From the NCBI GenBank assembly GCA_027066965.1, contig JAMOMT010000187.1:1-5228 (forward strand): DNA of 5,228 nt, read 5' to 3'. The DNA is from Archaeoglobaceae archaeon. Its GTDB lineage: Archaea; Halobacteriota; Archaeoglobi; Archaeoglobales; Archaeoglobaceae. The notes under the pieces are model-generated. The model saw only the letters and a program-made list of their open reading frames with translations, searched no databases and was not told where the DNA came from. The position numbers and the translations under genes were made by a program. Positions 1-5,055 of the stretch are shown here, in pieces. Each line of letters begins with the position of its first letter. Within the stretch, counting starts at the first letter, position 1.

Positions 1-146
1 CTGGCTTCATAAAGGCGATGCTCGAAGATTACAGCGTTGAAAGTTGCCTGAAAGCTGGAAACTTCGTTGCGAGCTACAACGTCCAGCACTACGGGGCGAG
101 GAACTTTCCGGAGTGGGGAGATGTTGTCTCTGTTTTAGATAACTAG
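1..146 (+). CDS. PfkB/ribokinase-family carbohydrate or nucleoside kinase, C-terminal fragment
   Basis: Only the last 47 codons are present, read in the frame starting at base 3 and ending at the TAG at 144-146; the 5' part lies outside the window. The visible peptide starts with GF, then has an amphipathic helix (AMLEDYSVESCLKAGNFVAS) followed by YNVQHYGA. This matches the region just after the PfkB signature 2 (the GAGD...GF segment), where family members have a 'GF..gl..g.s.e.al..g.a.as..v...Ga' pattern. The family phosphorylates sugars, nucleosides or related alcohols with ATP in the cytoplasm. The catalytic Asp and substrate-binding residues are off the left edge, so the substrate cannot be inferred. 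The frame ends cleanly inside a palindrome and shows no sign of decay. Family assignment is fairly secure; specificity is unknown. Confidence 0.75.
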   Translation, partial: GFIKAMLEDYSVESCLKAGNFVASYNVQHYGARNFPEWGDVVSVLDN

Positions 147-157
147 CTTGCTAGTTA
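140..157. repeat. Perfect 18-bp palindrome over the kinase stop codon
   Basis: TAACTAGC and GCTAGTTA form 8-bp arms around a central TT; the left arm contains the TAG stop of the PfkB gene. A second palindrome, AGTTAACT (153-160), overlaps its right end, and a third, TTATCGATAA, lies at 171-180. As RNA the 18-mer could fold only with a few arm bases left in the loop, so it is either a weak 3'-end hairpin or a DNA-level symmetric site. It lies in the spacer between two convergent genes, so a role at transcript ends is the simplest reading. No function is proven. Confidence 0.5.
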
Positions 158-199
158 ACTTTAGCCTAGTTTATCGATAATAGTCTAAACTTGGGATAA

Positions 200-242
200 T
201 TAACTAAAATTAAAATTTAATATTAAAATTTAATACTGAAAA
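200..242 (-). terminator. Probable T-tract terminator for ribC, containing a 13-bp tandem repeat
   Basis: Directly after the ribC stop codon, the minus strand is almost pure A/T with repeated runs such as ATTAAATTTTAAT. Archaeal RNA polymerase commonly terminates at such T-rich tracts without a hairpin. The stretch contains two exact, adjacent copies of ATTAAAATTTAAT (plus strand 209-221 and 222-234). The repeat may simply reflect slippage in low-complexity DNA. The terminator call is inferred from composition and position. Confidence 0.5.
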
Positions 243-704
243 TCACCTCAAAACGGGGCCGACGTCCTCAAACCCCTGCCTCTGCCCCGTTCCAGCAAGC
301 TTCTGGAGCTTCTTCTGGTTAAGCAACAAATCAACGGCATTTCTCACATGCTCCCTAACTCTGTTCTCGGTGACTTCAAGCAGCTCCTTTTCGTCCTTGC
401 ACTCGTCCTCGTGGACGAAGACCTCGATTATGTGAGTGTTCGTCATCAGCTGGGCCATGATGAGGCCAAGAGAGGCCTCGTGAGCGCACTGCTTGTCTAT
501 TGGCTTTGGTCCAGGCATACCCATCGCAATAACTATTGAGCATCCCTTCTCCTCTATGAGCTTCTTTGCTGCAACGGGTAAATCCTTAACTCCTGGGACC
601 GTGTACCTCTCGTAAGGGAGTGAGCATATCCTCCTGAGTTCATCTATCGCTATCTTCCCCATGTTCACTCTCGCAAAAGTTGTGTCAGCTATTCCGACCT
701 TCAC
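243..704 (-). CDS. ribC: Archaeal-type riboflavin synthase
   Basis: This 153-residue protein is full length for the archaeal riboflavin synthase family, which is unrelated to bacterial RibE but homologous to lumazine synthase. It converts two 6,7-dimethyl-8-ribityllumazine molecules to riboflavin and 5-amino-6-ribitylaminouracil in the cytoplasm, the last step of riboflavin (hence FMN, FAD) synthesis. Family hallmarks are in order: VGIADTTFARV (3-13), YTVPGVKDLPVAAKKL (34-49), AMGMPG (60-65), CAHEASLGLIMAQLMTN (73-89), IEVFVHEDE (93-101) and the C-terminal QRQGFEDVGP (141-150). The start is a GTG (bases 702-704 read in reverse); known archaeal homologues begin at this MKVGI-like position, so the start is well supported. 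There is no clear Shine-Dalgarno, and the start lies 8 bp from the divergent kinase ATG, so its promoter must lie in kinase coding sequence. No other riboflavin gene is visible nearby. Confidence 0.95.
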   Translation of the reverse strand: MKVGIADTTFARVNMGKIAIDELRRICSLPYERYTVPGVKDLPVAAKKLIEEKGCSIVIAMGMPGPKPIDKQCAHEASLGLIMAQLMTNTHIIEVFVHEDECKDEKELLEVTENRVREHVRNAVDLLLNQKKLQKLAGTGQRQGFEDVGPVLR

Positions 705-712
705 ACGACCAG

Positions 713-1312
713 ATGGGAGAGCTTGCGAAAAAGCTTTTCGAAAGGAAAGTGAATTCGACGAGAATGAAAACCTTCAGGGGCAAGCACTCGACTGTTGAAG
801 TGAGGGACAGGAGAGCGATAAAGAAGTTCAAGAAGGGGTTGGAGTACAACTTCTGGAAGGAGGTTGCTTTTCTCTCCTACCTCCAGCCGCACGGCTTTGT
901 TCCCTCCCTGTACTCTATAAGGCCAGAGAGACTTGAGGTTGAGATGGAGTTCATTGATGGAGTGACGATAGGTGAGAAGGCAAGAAATGGAGAACTCGAA
1001 GCAAAAGATGTTCTCTCGTGCATGGACATTTGCAGAAAGCTCGACGAGATGATGATTCAGAAGGAGGAGATGCACATGCCAGACAAGCACATCATTTTCA
1101 GGGATGGAAAAGCATACTTCATAGACTTCGAGAGAAGTGTGATAAAGAAGAACCCATCAAACGTCACCCAGTTCTTCTCCTACCTTCTCAAACTGAAAGT
1201 TGCCGACCTGTCCATTATGGAGTTCGTCAGAGAGTACAGCAGGAAAATGGACGATGAGAGCTACCTGAGGCTCAGGAGAGCTGTAGAAAGGGCTTTGATT
1301 GTCTTGGATTGA
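713..1312 (+). CDS. Archaeal small serine/threonine protein kinase-like protein (COG2112-type, RIO/Bud32-like)
   Basis: The 199-residue protein has a compact kinase-like fold signature. A glycine-loop equivalent RGKHSTVEV (22-30) comes first, then the ATP-binding lysine in AIKKFK (35-40, K37 or K38), a helix-C glutamate in WKEV (E50), a hinge-like VEMEFIDG (76-83), and a catalytic-loop region MHMPDKHIIF (120-129). The metal-binding IDFE (137-140), which replaces DFG, is followed by NVTQFF (150-155). The IDFER and KHI elements resemble the archaeal predicted kinases of COG2112. The canonical HRDxxxxN loop is not present, so the phosphotransfer mechanism or target cannot be assumed. ATG 713 was chosen because residues 1-17 look like the short helix that precedes the glycine loop in this family. 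TTG 680 would overlap ribC, and ATG 764 (M18) remains possible. It diverges from ribC and converges on arcS. Substrate unknown. Confidence 0.8.
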   Translation: MGELAKKLFERKVNSTRMKTFRGKHSTVEVRDRRAIKKFKKGLEYNFWKEVAFLSYLQPHGFVPSLYSIRPERLEVEMEFIDGVTIGEKARNGELEAKDVLSCMDICRKLDEMMIQKEEMHMPDKHIIFRDGKAYFIDFERSVIKKNPSNVTQFFSYLLKLKVADLSIMEFVREYSRKMDDESYLRLRRAVERALIVLD

Positions 1313-1328
1313 CTGTTCCCCTAAACAA

Positions 1329-2921
1329 CTACTTCTCAACCACCCTCCTCACATCTATTGCGTAGCCCTCTCTCAGCTTCTCCATCTCTACCCCACTCAT
1401 CCTTGCGACTCCAACCCCCTTCCACCTCTCGTTCTCGAAAGCCACGGTATCTCCCGGTTTTATCCCCTGCCACGCCTTTATCACTCCCACCGCAAAAATC
1501 GTACCTTTCGGCTTGAAATCGTCTATCACTACATTATAAGGTGTGCTCAAAACGAAATCGACGTCGTAAACGTCCAGACTTCCTCTCGATACGTCAACCC
1601 TCGCAACCCTCTCCCCTGAGTAGAGAGTTAGCTCCGGATACCTCCCCCTGACCTTCATCTCCTCTATATCCTCCGGAAACTTCCCGAACTGGTAGGCAAA
1701 CATGTGCCTGAACATTTCTAGATAAAGGTCAAATCTCTCCTCTCCGTTCTCCTCTATAAACCTCCCAAGCTCCTCAGCGCTCTCAGCAACCACACCACTC
1801 GTGCCCGCAATCTCGCAAGCTCTCTCGAACGCCCTTCTATAACCTCCAGAAACGTAAGCTACGACTTTCTCGAACTTCTCAAGCAGCTTTGCGAGCTTTT
1901 CGGCCACAAACTCCACTTCATCCTCACTCCAGTATCCGGTAACGGCAACATCGTAATTACAAGCTGGGTAGCAGAGCTCGAGCTCTCTCGGGGTTACTAG
2001 GGGTGATGAAACTATTATCTCGTTAACACCTTCAAACTTGACTTTAGCCCTCAGAGCTCTGTGGGATTTCGAAAGAAGGTAGGGCTTTCTGGCCGAGCAT
2101 GGAAGAACGACGGCAACTCTCGTTCTTGGAGAGTACACTTCAGCCGACCTCTTCAGAAAGTATGAGACTTCTGGCCTCGTAAACGACTCCTGTGAGCAGA
2201 AAATTGCCTTGCTCTTCCTGAAACGCGGGTGAGGGTGTCTTTCGTCCCAGTGGGAGTCGAAGAGTCTCAGCAAAGCTGTGTAGAAGGGGCTCTTCTTTAC
2301 TTCGCTTTCCACGAAATTCCTCAACTCCCCCTTCCTTATCAGCTCCCTCGTTAGGGCAGCTCTCCTCTCCATCACGAGCTCGTTGTGCTTTCTGAGAAGT
2401 TCTTTATCCTTGAACGCATCCAATCCGTGCTCACAGCAGACTATGCAAGAGCAAGGATTCTCCTTCAGGTCCTCAACCCTGTAGTTACCGCTCTCCAGCA
2501 TGAAAACACCCTTTTCCGCTGCTAAGTCCGCTGATATCGTGTCGAAAACGTCTATTCCGAAGTAAGACAGGATGGGAATCGAGTAAGCGTCAACGATAGG
2601 AGCGTAAACTGGCTTTTCAGGAACTTTCGAGAATACGAACTCTTCAAAAAGGTTCGAGATCGTCCTCGGGTTTCCGAGCGAGCTCAGAGGGGTGTTGAAG
2701 ACCAGAAAGTTTTCGTCCTCCTTCCTCATCATGCCGAACCTTTGTGGATCGAGCTCTTTGAGAGTAAGCGGAACGAAGGTATTCCCTACAAAACCCTCGA
2801 GCTTTTCGAATGGGATTACGGCGGGAGTCAGAAACTTCTCCTCCCCGAGTTCAAGTGTGCCCAGCCTTGAGAATCCGTCCCTAAGTATCTGGTTGAACTT
2901 GACTTCACTTTCAGAGTGCAT
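1329..2921 (-). CDS. arcS: Archaeosine synthase ArcS (TgtA2), TGT-like paralogue with C-terminal PUA domain
   Basis: ArcS acts on tRNA carrying preQ0 at position 15 and is needed to form archaeosine (G+). It was first described as an amidinotransferase-type enzyme; later work showed lysine addition to preQ0-tRNA, completed in many archaea by a radical SAM partner (RaSEA) not seen here. The 530-residue protein shows a reduced TGT-like N-terminal part (about 1-215). This keeps VFDT (125-128) and a zinc site (C157, C159, C162 and probably H179) but lacks the DSGS base motif of true TGTs. Its diagnostic ArcS motif, PC-x3-KPY-x2-S-x2-H, is exact at 274-287 (PCSARKPYLLSKSH). A helix-rich C1-like domain follows, with ELCYPACNYDVAVTGYW at 315-331. 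The PUA RNA-binding domain covers about 457-530. ATG 2921 is preceded by an AGGTGG ribosome binding site. The gene lies 34 bp after tgtA on the same strand, so the two form an operon. Length and motifs indicate an intact enzyme. Confidence 0.95.
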   Translation of the reverse strand: MHSESEVKFNQILRDGFSRLGTLELGEEKFLTPAVIPFEKLEGFVGNTFVPLTLKELDPQRFGMMRKEDENFLVFNTPLSSLGNPRTISNLFEEFVFSKVPEKPVYAPIVDAYSIPILSYFGIDVFDTISADLAAEKGVFMLESGNYRVEDLKENPCSCIVCCEHGLDAFKDKELLRKHNELVMERRAALTRELIRKGELRNFVESEVKKSPFYTALLRLFDSHWDERHPHPRFRKSKAIFCSQESFTRPEVSYFLKRSAEVYSPRTRVAVVLPCSARKPYLLSKSHRALRAKVKFEGVNEIIVSSPLVTPRELELCYPACNYDVAVTGYWSEDEVEFVAEKLAKLLEKFEKVVAYVSGGYRRAFERACEIAGTSGVVAESAEELGRFIEENGEERFDLYLEMFRHMFAYQFGKFPEDIEEMKVRGRYPELTLYSGERVARVDVSRGSLDVYDVDFVLSTPYNVVIDDFKPKGTIFAVGVIKAWQGIKPGDTVAFENERWKGVGVARMSGVEMEKLREGYAIDVRRVVEK

Positions 2922-2925
2922 TTTT

Positions 2926-2931
2926 CCACCT
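2926..2931 (-). promoter_or_regulatory. Shine-Dalgarno site of arcS
   Basis: The minus strand reads AGGTGG four bases before the arcS ATG, matching the anti-Shine-Dalgarno end of archaeal 16S rRNA. It supports both the chosen start and translation of arcS as the internal cistron of a tgtA-arcS mRNA. No TATA-like element is obvious in the 34-bp gap. Confidence 0.75.
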
Positions 2932-2955
2932 GTTTCTTTTTCACTAGCTCATCAA

Positions 2956-4488
2956 TTATCTATCGGGATCTTCACTAACCTTAACAACTTTGAAGCTCAC
3001 GTTGTCTAAAGCTACTCTCATAACCGCCTCCTCTAATCTCCCCCACACTTCAAGCTCCTCTTCAAGCAGGTGAACTTCGAAAGCCGTATTTTTGTAAGCC
3101 GAGGCGTACTTCAAAAATCCCTCCACAGCAACTTCTATCGCCTCTCCGTCTATCAGAGAGTCCTCAGGCATCTCAGCGTGTCCCGGTGGGTAGCACTCCA
3201 GCAGCTGGGCTGGAAGCACCCCGAAGCACGGTCTCAGATACAAGTCAGCGGGAAGTCCTGAGGAGAAAGTCGCAACGATGACCTTGGATTTCGGAGGTGG
3301 GACATTAAGGACTCTCTCGTGATGCCTTTTCACGGCCGGCCTCATTAAGCTCTCCACTCCGGTGTAGAAGAACCTGCCCTTTATGCCCGGGTCGAGAGCT
3401 TCAAGCATTTCCTGATACCTACCCTCTTTAAGGAGTCTCCAAGCGTTAAGCAGGTACGGGTGAGACCTTATTCTACTCTCCACGAGCTCGAAAAGAGTCT
3501 TGCTCCTTATAGCCTGCCTGACAGTTCTTATCTCCTGAAAACTTACGTAGAGGTTGTGTTCAGCTAAGAGTCTCTCTCTGTCTTTTCTGTCCATCTTCCT
3601 AAGCTCCGCAGGAGAGTAGCTTGAGCAAACTGGGCAGCAGCAGGGGAACTCGTTCATCTCCTTGAGCTTTTCCGTTCCCCTCATAGTCATGTACCTGCCG
3701 TCCCTCGCGTAGAGAGCGTACGCTGCAGAGTCGAACAAGTCGCAGCCAAGAGCTGCTGCGAGGGCGAAGAGCATCGGGTGCCCAGCTCCAAAGAGGTGGA
3801 CAGGGTAGCAGGAAGGCAAAACTGACTTGGCTTCGAGAAGGGCTCTCACGACATCCGAAAAGCGGTACGCGTCAAGGAGTGGCACCACAGCTCCAACTGG
3901 GAAAATTGGCCTGACTCCGTAACTTTCCGCAATTTTTCGCACCTCTTCAGCGAACTTCCTCCTCATGGCAGGATTTGTGGAGCCTTGGATTGGAAAGGCA
4001 AGCAGGTTGTCGCTGCCGTTAAAGATTTCTGCTGCTTCCCTCTCCCTCTCGAGTGTTATCTTCATGTCCTCAACAATTAAGCTCTCGTCAGCATCTGGTG
4101 GAGTTGGAACGTCGAGTGGGACTGCTATGTCGCTCCCGATCTTTTTCTGGAACTCGACTATCTCCTTGTTCGTAACCTCCACATCCCCGTAAACCATGAG
4201 CTGGTAACTCCCGCTGTCGGTCATGACGGGCATGTCCGTTTTCAGCAAGGAGTGCAAACCTTTCTCAAGAGCTTTTTCTCTCAGCCTATCGCTCCTGTAG
4301 ATGATGTAGGAATTAGTTATCAGGATTTCAGCTCCAAACTTTCTGAGCTCCGACGGAGGTATGAACTCGATGTTCGGATTGATTACGGGCATGAGTGCTG
4401 GAGTTTGAACGGTTCCGTGGGGGGTGTAGAGTTTTCCAACCCTACCCATCATGTCTCTGTGAGTGACCTCGAAGTGATCTCTTCTCAT
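2956..4488 (-). CDS. tgtA: tRNA-guanine(15) transglycosylase (archaeosine TGT), without PUA domain
   Basis: TgtA exchanges guanine-15 in the tRNA D-arm for preQ0, the first tRNA-bound step of archaeosine synthesis. The 510-residue protein has the TGT barrel at about 1-345. DSGSYQ (91-96) holds the base-contacting Asp, DVPTPPD (126-132) and FPIQGS (165-170) line the pocket, and HLFGAGHP (231-238) follows. FDSAAYAL (252-259) contains the likely nucleophile D253, and the zinc site is C283, C285, C288 and H311. Spacing of D253 to the zinc cysteines equals that in Pyrococcus horikoshii TGT (D249, C279). C-terminal domains C1/C2 occupy about 380-510 (ECYPPGHAEMPED at 431-443). The chain stops where the PUA domain of the roughly 580-residue Pyrococcus enzyme would begin. 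The ATG lies about 26 bp downstream of a TATA box with no Shine-Dalgarno, so the mRNA is probably leaderless. arcS follows after 34 bp. Confidence 0.96.
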   Translation of the reverse strand: MRRDHFEVTHRDMMGRVGKLYTPHGTVQTPALMPVINPNIEFIPPSELRKFGAEILITNSYIIYRSDRLREKALEKGLHSLLKTDMPVMTDSGSYQLMVYGDVEVTNKEIVEFQKKIGSDIAVPLDVPTPPDADESLIVEDMKITLEREREAAEIFNGSDNLLAFPIQGSTNPAMRRKFAEEVRKIAESYGVRPIFPVGAVVPLLDAYRFSDVVRALLEAKSVLPSCYPVHLFGAGHPMLFALAAALGCDLFDSAAYALYARDGRYMTMRGTEKLKEMNEFPCCCPVCSSYSPAELRKMDRKDRERLLAEHNLYVSFQEIRTVRQAIRSKTLFELVESRIRSHPYLLNAWRLLKEGRYQEMLEALDPGIKGRFFYTGVESLMRPAVKRHHERVLNVPPPKSKVIVATFSSGLPADLYLRPCFGVLPAQLLECYPPGHAEMPEDSLIDGEAIEVAVEGFLKYASAYKNTAFEVHLLEEELEVWGRLEEAVMRVALDNVSFKVVKVSEDPDR

Positions 4489-4508
4489 GAGCTGTGGCTA
4501 ATTCTCCA

Positions 4509-4528
4509 GCTATATAGCCTTTGGTTTT
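4509..4528 (-). promoter_or_regulatory. TATA/BRE promoter of the tgtA-arcS operon
   Basis: The minus strand has an A-rich BRE-like AAAACCAAAGG followed by CTATATAG. The TATATA core (4511-4516) is centred about 26 bp upstream of the tgtA ATG, which places the expected transcription start on or next to the start codon. The core sits in a perfect 10-bp palindrome, GCTATATAGC (4509-4518). The element is inside the 75-bp gap after the membrane protein gene, so tgtA can be transcribed independently of it. Confidence 0.7.
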
Positions 4529-4563
4529 GAAGAGTTGTGCTTACGTGTCTGCAGTTATTAAGG

Positions 4564-4959
4564 TCACTCAGTAATGGTCCCCATCTCCTGAAACTCGAGA
4601 GCAGCGATGAAGGGCAGAACCATGAACGAAGCTGCTATCGAGTGTGCGAAGTCGAGGTAACTCGAAATGAGGAAGAGGTTGTTTAAGCAAACAACCACGC
4701 CAGCAGTGGCTGAGAGGAAAAGGAGCCAGAACGCAGTTCTGCTGAACCCGAGAGCTTTTAGAACGAGAAATGAGGAGAATACGGTAGCTGCCCCAATGAG
4801 CTTAAGTGCGAGAAACCCGGAGAAGCCGTAACTTCTTATCGCGAGACTCGCTATCGTATTTGCTTCGTGCATGCCGCACATTAGTCCCCTGAGCGTTAAG
4901 GCTGAGTCGCCAACGCCGTAAGTTAGAACGAAGGCAAGAGCTGAGAGAACGTTCTTCAT
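4564..4959 (-). CDS. Small four-helix integral membrane protein of unknown function (DUF5658-like)
   Basis: This 131-residue protein is largely hydrophobic. Membrane segments are predicted at about 3-22, 46-70, 75-99 and 104-123, and the C-terminal tail is acidic (EFQEMGTITE). There is no cleavable signal peptide pattern and no cysteine pair for metal binding. Polar residues inside or at the ends of helices stand out: D18 and T22 in helix 1, then HEAN (31-34) in the first loop, K53 in helix 2, and the pair N93-N94 in helix 3. A D-x3-T, then E-x-N, then membrane Lys pattern recalls small DUF5658-type archaeal membrane proteins, but this similarity is from memory and tentative. ATG 4959 is about 26 bp from a strong TATA box, arguing for a leaderless mRNA. 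The gene diverges from the A-cluster-like frame at 5056. No function is assigned. Confidence 0.8.
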   Translation of the reverse strand: MKNVLSALAFVLTYGVGDSALTLRGLMCGMHEANTIASLAIRSYGFSGFLALKLIGAATVFSSFLVLKALGFSRTAFWLLFLSATAGVVVCLNNLFLISSYLDFAHSIAASFMVLPFIAALEFQEMGTITE

Positions 4960-4962
4960 CTA

Positions 4963-4978
4963 TTCAAAATTGTTTGAA
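4963..4978. promoter_or_regulatory. Operator-like inverted repeat next to the membrane-protein TATA box
   Basis: TTCAAA and TTTGAA are perfect 6-bp arms separated by ATTG. The repeat lies between the TATA box and the ATG of the membrane protein gene, spanning the region about -4 to -19 from the inferred transcription start. Archaeal repressors often bind such positions to block polymerase recruitment. A chance palindrome in AT-rich DNA cannot be excluded. Confidence 0.4.
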
Positions 4979-4980
4979 AA

Positions 4981-4999
4981 CTATATATTTTTTCTCTTC
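4981..4999 (-). promoter_or_regulatory. TATA/BRE promoter of the small membrane protein gene
   Basis: Read on the minus strand, a purine-rich BRE-like AAGAGAAAAAA leads into TATATAG. The TATATA core is centred about 26 bp upstream of the ATG at 4959, so the transcript probably starts at the start codon. Spacing is almost identical to that of the tgtA promoter. Confidence 0.7.
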
Positions 5000-5002
5000 A
5001 CA

Positions 5003-5055
5003 ATTATTATAATTATCACAGTTAGTATTATGATGTTGTTTGCAAACTCGAGGGT
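5003..5055 (+). promoter_or_regulatory. Possible promoter and ribosome binding site of the A-cluster-like gene
   Basis: An A/T-only TATTATAATTAT stretch (5004-5015) could serve as a TATA box, giving a start near 5036 and a leader of about 20 nt. GAGGG (5050-5054) just before the ATG resembles a Shine-Dalgarno, but its spacing of only one or two bases is short. A weaker TATA-like AGTATTATG (5024-5032) would fit a leaderless start instead. The choice between them is open. Confidence 0.4.

Noticed and set aside
348..539. 63-residue plus-strand frame within ribC
   Set aside because: It is antisense to the most conserved motifs of riboflavin synthase and has no recognisable domain or promoter.
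680..712. Upstream TTG start that would extend the kinase by 11 residues
   Set aside because: It would overlap the ribC coding region, has no ribosome binding site, and the added residues (CQLFRPSHDQ) do not look like part of the family.
701..1090. 129-residue open frame antisense to the kinase
   Set aside because: It covers the recognisable kinase motifs on the opposite strand and shows no family resemblance; it also overlaps the ribC start.
1299..1619. 106-residue plus-strand frame within arcS
   Set aside because: It is antisense to the PUA domain of arcS, and its Pro/His/Leu-rich composition is typical of a reverse-frame artefact.
3965..4192. Ser/Leu-rich plus-strand frame within tgtA
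   Set aside because: It is complementary to the conserved TGT barrel; the Ser-rich composition comes from antisense reading of Glu/Arg-rich helices.
4509..4518. GCTATATAGC palindrome considered as a regulatory operator
   Set aside because: The symmetry is mostly explained by the TATA core itself plus two flanking bases on each side, so no separate operator is claimed.
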